Assembly: GCA_963969495.1 (NCBI GenBank)
Contig: OZ018324.1
Span: forward strand, 143,180,855-143,244,854
DNA: 64,000 nt
Direction: 5' to 3'
From: Ceratothoa steindachneri
Lineage: Eukaryota; Arthropoda; Malacostraca; Isopoda; Cymothoidae
Below the pieces are notes generated by a model. The model saw only the letters and a program-made list of their open reading frames with translations, ran no database searches and was not told the DNA's origin. Each line of letters starts with the position of its first letter. The first letter of the stretch is position 1. Made by a program: the position numbers and the translations under genes. Shown piece after piece: positions 1 through 11,639 of the stretch.

Positions 1-659
1 TAAATGTTTACGGGCCGTATGTGGGTAAAATTATTTTCGGCTGTAACCAAGTAGGTAGATGAAGTAGTGTTTGGTTTATGATTAGTAGATATGGGTTGCT
101 TGATTTATTTGCATTTCTGTTGCTCTAAGCCTAACCAATTTGTAGTCGACTTTAAATAAATATAATTTGATGTTCTGAGGTAAACGTTGTTGCCTGGCAT
201 CAATATATTAAACTTCAATTTAATTTCTTTGTTAGGATTCCTTATGATAAACATAAACTTTGAGTTATCGCTAATGCTAGGACTAATATACAGCATCTTG
301 AGAGATATATAAATCTTAAAACGAACTTAAATCTTCCTACCAAAAGCAAATTGAAGAAATTACGTTCCATAAGTAAGCTTTCAGAACTTCCGGTCTGCCT
401 CCAACAAGCTCCATAACAACCATTTATTTTTTGTCCCATTAGTCGAAATGTGAAGCGTATTTGTAATTTAGACAAAAATAACTATATGTCCAATGTGAAC
501 ACAGTCTTTAGGGTTTCTATTTCGGCTTCATTTACAGGAATTCTATCAATAAGCTAAAGTTAAATTTAATAAATTAATCCGACACAACGAATATTTACTC
601 AAAAACATTAACCTACACTTAAATGAAGGTAATTATAAGCTTGATTATGCACATAAACC
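1..659. other. AT-rich stretch, nothing recognised
   Basis: Only short frames broken by stops are present. Two minus-strand frames (105-296 and 242-475) have no motif I recognise and are treated as chance. No repeat, RNA gene or simple-sequence tract stands out. Confidence 0.5.
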
Positions 660-1560
660 CAGCAACATACTCCATCCAATAGAAGATCTAAAGTCTTTCG
701 TCGATTCTTTTCTTGAAGGCAAATTCATTTCAACTCACGAGAAATCTTATCTTTAACCGCATTTACCACTCTGAAAGCACCCTAGGGCTCGTCATTGCAA
801 ATCGTACCCTTAACCCACGCTATTAATTAATCTTGTACAAATGATGCGCTCTTCGATTGTTCTGATCAACGTATGTATGTGGAAGTAAATAGTGTGACAA
901 TGAGCGCGTCGTTCGACGTGCTCTTTGCCATCATTTATATAGGCGGATTTAAAGACAAGACCTACGGCAATTTCCCTTCCTCCTTATTCAGAAACTAAGC
1001 CAGCTCCATTGATGGCATTTTCTAAGGGACAATAATTCATAGCGAATAATCAAAGGTATGCTCACTGTCACGGACAATTCTATCCTAAATTTCACCCATT
1101 GAGGCAAAGTTAAAGGAAGCCTCATCTACTGAATGTCTTGATAGTGAGAGCAGAAGAGCATTTCAATATACAAGTTTACTCCTCAACTAAACACTTAGGT
1201 TCCTGCATCTATGGTAAGTCCGACACAACAGATCGCTGCATAGATAGCTTCATCTACATCGATGGACACTTCTGCGTAACTCCAGCATATTTTCTAAAAT
1301 CTTGTGAACAATGAACTTGATCAAACTGACATCGATACCAGAATGCAAGCTTTTATATCTCAACTACCTATCTGTCTCTCGTTAAAGCAGACAACATCTG
1401 CTTTTTAATGAAGCCATCATGAAAACCACTTGCAAGGCAGATAAAAAACTTTGAAATGGATAGTTAACAGGAGTGCTACCCCTACATCACCCCACTTTAA
1501 TCCATACCTAATCATTTATTACAAAAACAAGAAAGTTTAAGTCTTTTGATGGAGAACAGC
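660..1560 (+). pseudogene. Very decayed Penelope-like element relic (tentative)
   Basis: Scattered peptide blocks in different + frames follow the order of a Penelope-like (PLE) reverse transcriptase. A block reading DSFLEGKFISTHEKSYL lies near 700-755. An SFDV block near 915 recalls the RT motif A region. CIDSFIYI near 1238-1260 could be a decayed YxDD box. LIIYYKNKKV near 1505-1535 resembles the linker before the GIY-YIG domain in PLEs, and a close equivalent (LIIYYKTTKV) occurs in the better copy on the minus strand at 5.3-5.6 kb. Every block is separated by stops and frameshifts and no GIY-YIG motif is visible. The order of blocks, rather than any one of them, carries the call. It could be chance. 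Confidence 0.35.
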
Positions 1561-2639
1561 TACTTTCCTCGACAAGGATTTTTTTTAAAAGGTCAATTTC
1601 ATTTTCCTCATAAACGTTAGGTCAGTGATTTAGAGCGGTCGGGGACCTGATACATTAGAGTGACCACGGAGCTCTTAAAGCGTCTGACTGCAGATGTTAA
1701 CTGATGTGCTATCCAACGATTCCTGCAATATTTTACACCATCGCACTCAAGTGAGTATGTCTGAATAATCACATATCAAACTTCTGGCGAGTAAATGATT
1801 ACACATGTCTAAGAATAGCAGAAGCAGTCAATATATTTGAGGGAATCCAAGATTTAATCGGAAATTAGGCCGAAAAATTCTTTCAAAGAATCTTAAACTC
1901 AAAACTTCTTTCTGATGTTAGTCTGTACGAATTGCCCTCAAGCGCCTTACATCCTTAACCGATATGACTTCTATGAATTTGTTTGATGTATTTAAACCTA
2001 TTTCTGATAAATATAGTGATTGAAATTGCCGTTCTGTGATTAATTAATTTTGCATATGACATGTACGCTTTTCATCCTCTTTTATGTATAAAAGTATTCG
2101 ATTTTATCCTATTAAATCTCTCTAAGAAAAAGGTCAACTTAAATCATCTTTTCTCCCCTTTAATATAACTCTAAGCCTCTTTTACCTTGTTCTTCTCCTA
2201 TCTTCCCTCCATGCCCCCAGCCGGCCCTCTTGGTCTGGCTAACCTGGACCTTGAGGAGGAGAACGAGGATGCAGCGGGAGTGGTCAAGCGGTGGTCACTT
2301 CCCTTGCTGCCCTTGCTTGGGGTGGGAAGTGGTGAGACCGGAAGCCTAAGCATCTATGTATTCTACACTGGGTTAGCTCTCTTGGTGGTATGGAGCCAGT
2401 CGAATTAGGTTTTCGTGTATTTCTTACTGTCAAAGCTCATTTTGAATTAAGCACGATTCTGATTGGAAGCACTCAACTTTCGACACATTTACTCCTACCA
2501 CGCTATTTACAGTTTAAAAGACTCATGAACAAATCTATTCACTCTTATGATGGATCGATGAGATCACGTCTTTCCTTAGAGCTTAGAGATGCCCTAAATA
2601 AAGAAGTACCATATTGAATCATTTTCATAGGCATCGCCC
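1561..2639. other. Unassigned stretch with a locally GC-rich island
   Basis: No gene is recognised. A less AT-rich patch (about 2205-2345) carries a 73-codon + frame (2187-2408) rich in Leu, Pro, Gly and Glu. Its composition differs from the surroundings, but it has no motif, no clear initiation context and no neighbour that supports it. A further + frame (2390-2617) is also unrecognised and sits just upstream of the non-LTR endonuclease relic. Confidence 0.4.
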
Positions 2640-4340
2640 TGGACCTGATACTAATAACAGATCACGGGATAAATTTAGAAAATGAAAACACGAATATTGA
2701 ATTACATGATAAGTGCCACGAATTATTCTGGATAAAAATCCTTTGGAGCAGCCGAGTAGTAAGGAGAAAACGGCAACACAATCATCTACAAGCATTAGCA
2801 GAACTATACTTAGCAATTAAAATTAAAAATTGTAGCTAATGAACTTAATAATAGCCACATGATATCAACTACACATGATCTTCCAATTAATAATACTTAA
2901 CTTCACCAACGTATTTAACAATAAATCGCCGGTTATCTTCATCGGTGATTTAAATGCCACTGCGCGGCTTCTCGGTATCGACCACCAACAGAGCCCGAAT
3001 TAGCTGAGAACATTGCTAAATGGAGGAATATTACAGCGTTTGGGACCTAACTTCCCAACATACAATCTGAAACAAGCAAAAATCTGATTACCTGTCTCCT
3101 TTTCAACTCTTTCATTGAAACAATAGATGCGCCCTGTGTTGATCAAAAAGAGACGCTAATGTAGATAATTAAACAGCCTATCCAGATACTATCGAAGTAA
3201 TGGAAAGCATATAGCAGAGAGGATTGAAAGAAATGTAAAAAAACTTCATACTTTACTACCCAATTCTCTGAGAGAAGTAAGCTAGGAAGAGACCGACGAA
3301 GATTCGCACATATTAAGAGAAACAATATGAAAGTCATATTTAAAGTCAATCATCCCAAATTGTAATGTCTGTGGAGCTATTTAGATGGAGTCAATAAAAG
3401 GTAATGGAAAATGAAGAGATAATTCGGGCATCATAACATATAAGAAGATTTGGACCAACGAGAGTTACCTTTAACTAAAACGAAAGCACGGAACAAGAAA
3501 GAATAAAACTCAAGGACTCAAAAGACAATTTGTTAAAAGAAGAAGAAGGAATTGAGATATTTTTCAAAAAAAAATGAGTTGTTTTTAATATAATTGTAGT
3601 GGAGAACTAAATTTTTTATATAGATTTTAAAAAGTGAATATTAGATGAACTTAACGGGGAGATAAAAAATAAACATACCCCTTCCATTAACTCGAAACCG
3701 AAAGAAACACCCTCGAAGGAATGATTCAGGCCGCCATACTTACAATGGAAATAAAGGAAAAAATAAGAAAATCTAAAACAGAGCTCCTGGAAGATCCTGC
3801 TTCAACAAGACTAACTATATATATAGAAACGCACATAACCATGCTAGAGGGGAACAGAAATATATTAAATTCGTGCCTATATAAGGGCTACTTTAGCGGA
3901 TGAATTAGAAGTATCTAAAATAATTTTCGTCCCCAAAGCAGAGAAACTTCCAAAGTAAATGAGAAACTATCACCTTATCTCGCTGCTCGAATAAATCCAG
4001 AAAGTATTTAAAAATATAATCAGAACAGACTAATTACTCATCTACAGGATGAAAACCCTCCGCACAATGGGCAACTTGTATTTATAAAAAAACAAAGAAA
4101 CTTATATGACATTCTTTGTAATAATAGCAAAGATAGCGAAAGCTAAATGATAAAAAATGAGCTTGTACGTCGTCAACTGGAAGAATCCAAAACTTTCGAG
4201 AAAGTATGGCAGAAAAGTATGTATTATTAAATAATGAAACTAAGAATTAACAATATGAAAATAATATTATGCGACTACATCACCGTGGACTGCAACTTAT
4301 TACATGAAAAATATATTAAAAGCAGATCACGAACCTGTTA
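2640..4340 (+). pseudogene. Non-LTR retrotransposon relic: endonuclease plus RT
   Basis: A degraded APE endonuclease followed by an RT, on the plus strand. Near 2785-2840 a frame reads LQALAELYLAIKIKN, like the start of the APE domain. The APE active-site block FIGDLNATARLLG is at 2940-2975. A linker of about 0.7 kb follows. Near 3865-3920, LNSCLYKGYFSG precedes SKIIFVPKAEKLPK and NYHLISLLE (3963-3990), which correspond to the RT N-terminal 'KIxFIPKxGKP...NYRPISLLE' region. RT motifs A to C (the YxDD box) are not visible. Frameshifts and stops are frequent. The block style matches the jockey-like group to which the minus-strand relic at 52.0-54.0 kb also belongs. No 3' tail or target-site duplication is identified. 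Confidence 0.75.
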
Positions 4341-5039
4341 GTTCACGCCAAGGGAAATAGATCTACCTATATTAGGAACTCCATGTGTCCTACTGCTTCT
4401 ATTCTAATGGTTTTCTCGAATTTTCCAACTGCTCCTTCCCTCACAGCTTTCCATTCAAATCACCAACGCAACTTTAATCATAAAAAACTAGGATTACGCT
4501 ATTAACTAATAACAATAATAATGCGGTAAAGAATAGCGCAGTGAGTATTAATAACCCCCAAAGTAAAGGGGCCATTAATAGCGCATGGACAGTAATCTCA
4601 CCATTATCCCTTTACCCACATAACTGTATAAATTCTAGATAATATATATATATTAGTGTAGATGGGTAGCAGTCTTTCCTGAATGCCAATATTGTTAAAG
4701 ACCATGGTATTTTTCTCCTTGATCAATTTACTTTGGCAACTTTCTATTATTCTTACTGTCGTTTTTAGTCCATCTTGTAGATAGTAGATCACTTGTCCTA
4801 TATTCATCTCTCTTTCTAATAAATGCCTTTAGTAAATACCAAACTTAAATTGCTAAGCTTTCGATCTATTCGATCATCTTTGGAGCGTCTTTATGTATTC
4901 TTTGCTCTTCTATCGATGAATTATGGTGAAGTCAGAATCTGGTATAATGAACGAAAACGAATTTTAGGGGATATTTATTCCTCCTCCCCTAAACGTAACG
5001 ACAAAGGAAACGAGCCAATCCGATGAGTGGAATTTTATA
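4341..5039. other. Spacer, probably tail of adjacent elements
   Basis: No independent gene is seen. The part nearest 5040 may hold the C-terminus of the minus-strand Penelope-like element, whose last convincing block ends at about 5050. Frames at 4604-4807 (-) and 4823-5026 (+) are unrecognised. Confidence 0.4.
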
Positions 5040-7290
5040 GACCTCTACTCTTCGTTTATTAAGAGGGCTTCTAAGATGTTCAGCTTCGCTTTATTTCCCT
5101 TTTTTGTTTTAATTGTGGTGTTTGCAACTAAAATATCTCTAGTTATGTTGATGCTATGCGCGTTATCCATATGATTTTCTACGCCCTCTGCTTTGCAGGT
5201 GCATGGTTAAATGCTTCGAATGGGTGGTGGTTGTCATGCCAATATATTTTGAGTTATTATAAATCTTGCATCTTTATTAGGGTAGATAAACTCGTAAACA
5301 ATGTTGGTTACTTTAGATTCGAGGATTTTGGCAGCTGCTGTTTTTCATAAGGAAATTGTTGACTTTGGTCGTTTTATAGTATATAATAAGTTGAATTTTG
5401 TCCATTTGATTCTTAATATTGATGTTACGGTTGACTCTCTCTTTGCTGTTTTTTCCGTCTATTTTATAGGCCGTAGACATCTGATTTCTGTAATACAGTT
5501 TGATGCTATTTACTGCTTCCTGATTATTTTCCATTTTATCCGTATCTTTGAATTGCATACTTAAAATTGATTTGAGTTGATTTTCAATCATGCAGTTCGG
5601 GGAACCGTTGCTCACGAGTGTTTGTTTTACAAGGGAGATCTCTTAATAGAAAAGTTCCCAGGTAGAGCAGCATTTGTATGCTCGGCAGATGTATAAGGAT
5701 ACATTTTTTGTATCTGTATTTTTTATATATACTTTTCGGATATAGCTTCGATTGATGTTTGTACCTCAACGTCCAAAAAATGGAGTTTATTGCCTGTGCT
5801 CAATTCATAAGTAAATTTTAACACGGATTTCTCCTCAAATTGTTGTTTAATGTTTTTTAGATGTTCTTCGTTTTGGATGTTGATGTAGATGTCGTCTACA
5901 TATTGGCATTATGTGTGTGGCTTATTTTCACTGTTTTCAAATAAGCTCTTTTCAAGTTGGCCCATATATTAGTTGACGAATGTCAGCCCTAAGGGTGATC
6001 CCATAGCCATTCCATCTACCTGCGTGTATAGATTACGGTCCGTTCTCCTGAACGGAGCCTCTCATATGCATGAACGTAACATATTCCTTAAGATATTTAG
6101 GTCAAGATTTGGAGAAGTCATTGTAGGGTGGTTGTATACATTTTTTATAATGATGTTGATGGTCTGAGCGATGGGCACATTCATAAACAGGCTTTCACAT
6201 GGAGGGATGCTATTACTCCTGCCGGTCTTGTAGAGTGGAGTATTTCGACAAATTCTTCCGTAGACTCTATACTATATTCTAAAGGATATACATTTTTATT
6301 ATTTTATTTAGGGTTTTAGCTAAACGGTAGGTTGGTGTCGTGACTTGCGAAATGATAGGCCTCAGTGGGTTGTTCTGTTTATGAATTTTTACATTTTCAT
6401 ACAGATATCCTAGTGTATAATCGCATATGATCTTTTGGAAGTGAAGTCTTCCTATGAGTGCATTAGCTTTAATTATTTGTCCATTTAATTTTTTTTTAAA
6501 TCTTTGGTGGAATCTTTTTCATACGTTTAAATTTAGTGTTGTCGCTTAGGATGGTTTTCAATTTGCTGTTATATTCCTCTTTGTTTAGAATGACGTATAT
6601 GTTAATTTGTGGGTTTTACTTATGACTATTTCTTTGTTCTTTTTTAGATAGCTAATGACATTGCCTATCTCTAGAGTTATGAGTTTGCTGCCATTAAAGT
6701 ACCTTCGTTTGGTGGCTTCTGCGCGTAGTTGGTCGTTTAGGTTGGAGTTAATTTCAATGTGGCTTGATCATTTAGTTCCAATAAGGATTGTAACAGAGAT
6801 TCTAGTTTAACTTTTTTTGTAATTGCATCAAATTTAGCTTGTGAGTGGCAGTTCAAACCGAGGGTAAGAGTTTCTAATTCACTAGTGAAGAGCGTATATC
6901 GGGTAAGATTGATGAAAGATGTAGTTGATTCTGCCAATGCTATGCATTCCTTGTATAGTTTACTAAGTTTTTTGGTCTTGACGTTTTTCAGAGTTTTTCA
7001 TTTGTACAACGCTGTTAGAGAGAGCTTTATTAATACAGTCGCGTGTTGCATGTGGAATTTCAAACCTTTTCAAGTTGTGATAGCGTTTCCTCAATATTAC
7101 GATCTAGTTTAGGGATGGTTTTCCTTACAGAAGATTTGAAGCAATCGATTGAGAAACACAAGAATTTCACATCCAGAGGACTCGGAAGAAAAATCAATCT
7201 GTACATAAAATTTCTATATACATATATATTACGTCTGGGCACCACTCCAAGTGATGATTCCAAATACATCAGTTTATTTAGCAAATATGT
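5040..7290 (-). pseudogene. Penelope-like element: RT plus GIY-YIG endonuclease
   Basis: Read on the minus strand this is a recognisable Penelope-like retroelement. From the N-terminus: a block with LTLGLNCHSQAKFD (about 6850-6880); the PLE fingers motif GYLYENVKIHKQNNPLRPII (6355-6415); VDGMAMGSPLG (5988-6020); the catalytic QYVDDIYI (about 5885-5905); LHFLDVEV (about 5770-5795); and the linker LIIYYKTTKV (about 5360-5390). The GIY-YIG nuclease follows, with YIGMTTTT at 5223-5247 and LTMHLQ just after, then KLNILEALLI (about 5055-5090). PLEs use the GIY-YIG nuclease to nick target DNA and their RT to copy from the nick. Several stops and frame changes make it non-functional. No terminal repeats were identified. 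It covers most of the expected coding length, so it is not a short 5'-truncated copy. Confidence 0.87.
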
Positions 7291-7899
7291 GAGTGTTCAG
7301 GAATAATACCTATGCCTATAGAAAATGAGAGATGATCGGGATAAGAGGCCTTTGGCCGGGAAAGCCAGGCATCGGAAGGTTTAAGTCCTGGGAGCACAAT
7401 ACATAAATCGGTAATCAGGGGGGATTTGTCGTCATGCCAGTATGGTGTTGATGTAAGCCAACCCCATTTTATGGTAAATCGGTCGATAATCTTTTCTAGC
7501 AAATAGCTAAGTAGGAATAAACAGATTTTTAAATTCTATTCAGTGCAAATCCTCAAAATGTCTACATAAAATATGCAAGGAGCATCTCATAAAATAAACT
7601 GCAATCAAGCTCTGTTGCAAGCCAACTTTTACACTAAGTACAAGGGGAAATAGTAGGTGAGTTTCCCATCACATTTATGGTTTGTACAATTAAATGTACA
7701 GTTAGATGTTTCCAAAAATCCAAATTTAAACAATATTTCTTATGTTTCAGCTTATATTAATAATTATATTGTATTCAAGATCATTTATATAAGAAATATG
7801 GGTAAAAGTAAAGAACTTATAAAAGTAAACAGACTAGAAATCAAATTCTCGACACTAAAACGATTATCACAAGTAGGAGTAGCTAAAAAAATAACTTTC
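7291..7899. other. Spacer between the PLE and the non-LTR element
   Basis: No gene is recognised. Frames at 7278-7502 (-) and 7657-7902 (+) lack motifs. The last 200 bases may hold unreadable N-terminal endonuclease sequence of the downstream non-LTR element. Confidence 0.4.
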
Positions 7900-8115
7900 T
7901 AAGAAATGCTGGTAACTGTCCCGACTGAGTACTTACGGATGTACCTGACATTGTTAAAGCAAAAATTAATGCACCCATACGTACATCCGATCACTCTGCC
8001 ATCAGTATCGGACTTGTTTTTAGGCAACCTGTCCCTTCTTATACTTTTACGAAGAAGATTTATCTGAATGTCGTAGAATGGACTCTCGACGATATACCAT
8101 ATATAACTATTCGTT
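7900..8115 (+). pseudogene. APE endonuclease C-terminal fragment
   Basis: The + frames read VLTDVPDIVKAKINAP followed by TSDHSAISIGL (about 7985-8010) and then QPVPSYTF. The SDHxxI/V block is the conserved C-terminal end of non-LTR APE endonucleases, where the Asp-His pair is catalytic. The N-terminal two thirds of the domain, including the Asn and Glu active-site blocks, are absent. The fragment stops near 8115 in sequence that should lead directly into the linker but is separated from it by about 0.6 kb. Confidence 0.72.
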
Positions 8116-8148
8116 GAGGGAACTTTTTTAATTATCTTTAGAGTGCGT

Positions 8149-8340
8149 GTTGTTCTCTTTCTGAACAACAGGAGAAAGGGTGAGAACCGTTTCTTTGCGA
8201 ACGGGCTCAAACGAACAATAGCCGGTCTACGTTGTTCTCTTCTGAACAACAGGGGAGGGGGTGAGAACCGTTTCTTGTCAACGGGCTCAAAAGAACAATG
8301 GCTGTTCTAACGTTGTTTTCTTTCTGAACAACTAGGGAAG
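8149..8340 (+). repeat. 82-bp tandem repeat with two hairpins per unit
   Basis: Two full units start at 8149 and 8231 (periods 82 and 81), with a partial third starting at 8312. Each unit opens with GTTGTTC, a 6-7 nt pyrimidine loop, then GAACAAC. It also holds a second pair, CCGTT and AACGG, around a loop of about 7 nt. In the third unit the first stem is reduced to GTTGTT/AACAAC. The array lies between endonuclease and RT sequence of a non-LTR element. Confidence 0.85.
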
Positions 8341-8740
8341 GCCTTGTGGACGCGGCGTCACGAAAGGCTCGATCCTTGGCACCCAAGGGATATTGTCCTT
8401 CTTCTGGACAAGTGATGGTGAATTCAAGGTCGAGGTCCCTTGGCGCACAAGGTGAGAGTGGGTCGTAGTGATGTTTCGCGATGAAAATCTGGATCTCCAA
8501 TCTGATCTTAGTGGTAAAGTTTCCAAATAAATAGTCAGGACATCCCCTTGGCATGGGGGGGCAATGGAGTGGGAGCATCGAGGGAATGCACAGCCGAGCC
8601 TGGAAACAATGCCTTATCTGCCTATAAGCCTGACTCAATCTAGCAAGATCGGCGCATAGGGCGAACGGAGGAAGATAAACCTCCTTGTTTAAACATTGAC
8701 TCAGGTTGCTGCAATAAGGCCCCAGGCTTCAAAGCGAAGA
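8341..8740. other. Unassigned insert between endonuclease and RT
   Basis: This stretch is less AT-rich than its surroundings and does not align with the expected endonuclease-RT linker. A 143-codon minus frame (8207-8638) crosses it and runs into the tandem repeat, so it is more likely a composition effect than a gene. It may be one insertion together with the 82-bp repeat. Confidence 0.4.
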
Positions 8741-8789
8741 TGCACGTGGGTATCATCGTGGTTTTAAATAACATGTGATAGTGGTTGAA

Positions 8790-10892
8790 ATTAACGCGGC
8801 CTCAACCCGTTCTATCACACTGAAAAACAGGGTTAACTGAAATAATGTCCATGATGCTGTTTCGAGGATCCGATTAGCGGACATTCTTTGCAGTGCTGAG
8901 CCCATGTCCGCTTTTAATAAACAGATACTTAGTATTATTTCTCGCCGAGTCCCTGTTAAAAGGATCTCATTCCGGTTCAAAGATAGAGTCTATTTTACAG
9001 TGGAATGCAAAACTCCTCGGGAGGCCAAACAGGCACCATACTGCTACTGGTCTCATCTACGCAGAAGAGAATCTTGGAACGAGGATATTCTAGCAAGATC
9101 TCAATCAGAGAGGATTCATCATGATGCGGAAAGGGAATATCTGAGTTCTGCCAAAGATAAATTGTTAAGCGCAACTGATCCACATAAATGGTGGTCCACC
9201 CTTAAATCAGTGGTCTTTGGCTGCAGTTCATTATTTCCCTCACTGCTCTCTGAGAACAATCAACTTATCATGAGTCCAAAGGAAAAAGTTAATTTTTTGA
9301 TGAAGCACTTTGACTCTAAACTTAGTAGAGAACAATTAATTTTCAATCAAGCAATGGCCATTATGCCTACTCTTAATAAAATTGCATTTCGGTCCAAAGA
9401 AGGGGGGAAGCTACTCAATGCTCTTCATATATGCGGGGGCACATATCCCATTAAGATGTTTCCTTTATTTTTCAGGGAAACTTCTACTGTAATCGCAAAA
9501 AAACTGAGTGCAGTATTTAGATGTCTCATGCAATCTGGATCGTTCCCCAAGTGCTGGAGGGTGGCACACATTACGCCTATTCCTAAGGGAACTCCTTTCC
9601 CTGATCCCTCCAACTATCGTCCAATCTCTACTACACCAATACTTTCTAAAGTTTTAAGCACCTCGTTGCAGCTCGCCTTTTCCGCTTTCTTTGGAGATCA
9701 GGTGTCCTTCCTTTTAATCAATTTGCTTATCGAAAAAAACTTGGTACAACGGATGCATTTCTTACGATCTCTCCCAAGATCCAGTTAGCACTAGACCAGG
9801 GGCATGAGGCTAGCAAAGTTCAACTGGATCTCTCAGCTGCCTTTGATGGGGTAAATCATAATAGCTTGCTGAAGAAGTTAAGAGATATTTGTGTTGGTGG
9901 ACAGATTTTATCTATTTTAGAGCAATTCTTGGTGCGTCGCACCCCCAGGGTTTGTGTTGATGCGAACATTAGTGACACGCATCATGCTCACTCGGGCGTT
10001 CCACAGGGCAGTGTTCTTGGACCTCTTTACTTCAATATTTACACTTCTGACCTCTTTAGAATCACATAAAATATTATGCATGGTCATGCATACGATGTAA
10101 CTCTGCTCGCGACTATTGACTCCCCTCACTTTCGCAGTATTACATCTAATTCTCTCAATAAAGATCTTCGATGCATTTCTATATGGTGCCATACATGAAA
10201 CATGAAGCTTAACATCGGTAAATCTTAATGTATGTGTATCTCACGATTTCGTAGCCCTTTTCCTCAACATGGACGTCTCCATGTTGATGGTTTAGCATTG
10301 AACGATGTGGACGAACTGGACATTTTGGGCGTTAAATTTGATTCCAAACTATCTTTTGAGTGTCACATCAGATATCTTGTGACTACTGCTTCGTATAAAT
10401 TTAGAATCATAAGAAAGGCCTATGCCACCTTCAATGATGCATCAGTGTCCGCTACTTGCTTTAGAAGCTTTATTCTTCCAGGTTTTGGAATATTGTGCCT
10501 CTGTCTGGTCGTCTGCTGCTACCTCACACTTACATCTTATTGACAGAGTCTTCTATACTGCCACCTTTCTTTATGGCGGTAATGTCCAATTGAACCTTGC
10601 ACATCGCCGGAAGATCAGCAATGTGTGCATGCTCTATAAAATACAATCCAATCCGCATCACTCGCTATATATTTCCTTGCCAAATCGCTTTGTAGCAAGG
10701 AGAAACACTCGTCACGCTTTGGCCTGGCATTCTCTTTGTTTTCAGTTTATCAGATGCCGTACTAGCCAGTTTCAGCGTTGCTTTTTGCCAAGAGTTATCC
10801 ATCTTTGGAATTCCTTGGACGAAGAGACTTGTGCATCGAATAGCGTATATGCCTTCAAAAAGAAAGCTAATAAGATCTTGTATTCATCCTAA
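8790..10892 (+). pseudogene. Non-LTR reverse transcriptase, nearly full domain
   Basis: Linker and RT of a non-LTR element. The longest open frame in the window (8904-9788, 294 codons) runs from the linker into the RT. It includes HKWWSTLKSVVFG, HFDSKLSREQ, CWRVAHITPIPKG and NYRPISTTPILSKV (9609-9650). A frame change near 9700-9790 leads to VQLDLSAAFDGVNH (motif A, 9824-9865) and then SGVPQGSVLGPL (motif B, 9990-10026). The catalytic YADD box is degraded to AYDV (about 10086). The thumb and C-terminal region follows: DILGVKFDSKLSFE, LEYCASVWSSAATSHL, RCRTSQFQRCFLP and IHLWNSLDE, ending at 10892. Frame shifts near 9780, 10070, 10230 and 10490 plus the broken catalytic box make it inactive. Confidence 0.92.
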
Positions 10893-11230
10893 TCCATTAT
10901 CCTGTTATTTGTTGTTTTTTTCTTGTTTGAATATTCTATATACAGTATATCTTGTTTTGTTTGAATGTTGCTATATACTGCTTTACAAAACTTTTATTTA
11001 ATTTTATTACTCAATTTAACTTAACTGAATCCATAGATGAGTGGAAGCCTTGAGGTTTTCTTTTACCTATCTTTTTCCAGTTTTATCTTCTATCCTACTT
11101 CCTTTTCTTCTTACCATCGTTCCCTCTTCGATGTTGCAGATGTGCGGGGATTGCTAATTGCAATCTATAGTGCTTGCACTCTTCCCGTTCTACCTGTCTC
11201 ATCTTGTGTAATAAAAATAATAAAAATGCT

Positions 11231-11639
11231 CTCTCTAAAGCACTGAGAAACAATATAAAGAGACCAAGAGCTTTGTATGCAGTATGGGAAATAGCACAAA
11301 ACGTCCTACAATAATTAAATAAGATAGATCTATCATTCTGAATTTTCTATCCAATGGCTAAAATCAACTTTTGACAATACTAAAAAGTCCAATAAATGTT
11401 AAATTTGAAATTATTACCCAAAACAGTTATGAAAAAGGAGTTAAAAGATAAGTAGCAAATTGGATGCAAAGAGAAAAAGAAGCAATGGTATCTGAGGTTA
11501 ACAGAAAAATTCTGTCTTCATTGGTTTAAAGAGGAAAAAATTACATATTTACAATGGTCTTAAGTTATTTGGTGAGAAGAATGTACTTATCTGGTATGTT
11601 TTACCACTAATTAATGTAATTAAATTACAACTATATCTT
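11231..11639. other. Spacer, nothing recognised
   Basis: AT-rich sequence between the non-LTR tail and the first readable block of the Tc1 relic. It may contain decayed N-terminal transposase sequence, but no helix-turn-helix motif can be read. Confidence 0.4.

Larger units (their letters stand above)
7900..11230 (+). mobile_element. Non-LTR retrotransposon, best-preserved element here
   Basis: A 5'-truncated non-LTR element. From left to right it holds the C-terminal end of an APE endonuclease (7900-8115), an extra block with a tandem hairpin repeat (8116-8740), the linker and RT (about 8790-10892), and a 3' UTR (10893-11227). The UTR ends in GTAATAAAAATAATAAAAA, the A-rich short repeat typical of non-LTR 3' tails. 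No ORF1/gag is visible upstream. Target-site duplications could not be assigned because the 5' end is unclear. A second, more decayed relic with the same motif style lies at 41.8-44.5 kb on the minus strand. Confidence 0.85.

Noticed and set aside
2187..2408. GC-rich 73-codon frame as a small host protein
   Set aside because: No motif, no conserved neighbour and no splice or start context to support it.
5313..5564. Hydrophobic plus-strand frames at 5301-5564 as a membrane protein
   Set aside because: Antisense to the PLE linker; hydrophobic residues come from T-rich DNA.
7899..8249. 116-codon minus-strand frame
   Set aside because: Antisense to the SDHSAISI endonuclease block and part of the tandem repeat.
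8207..8638. 143-codon minus-strand frame as a gene
   Set aside because: It runs through the 82-bp tandem repeat and has no domain; the plus strand carries non-LTR sequence on both sides.
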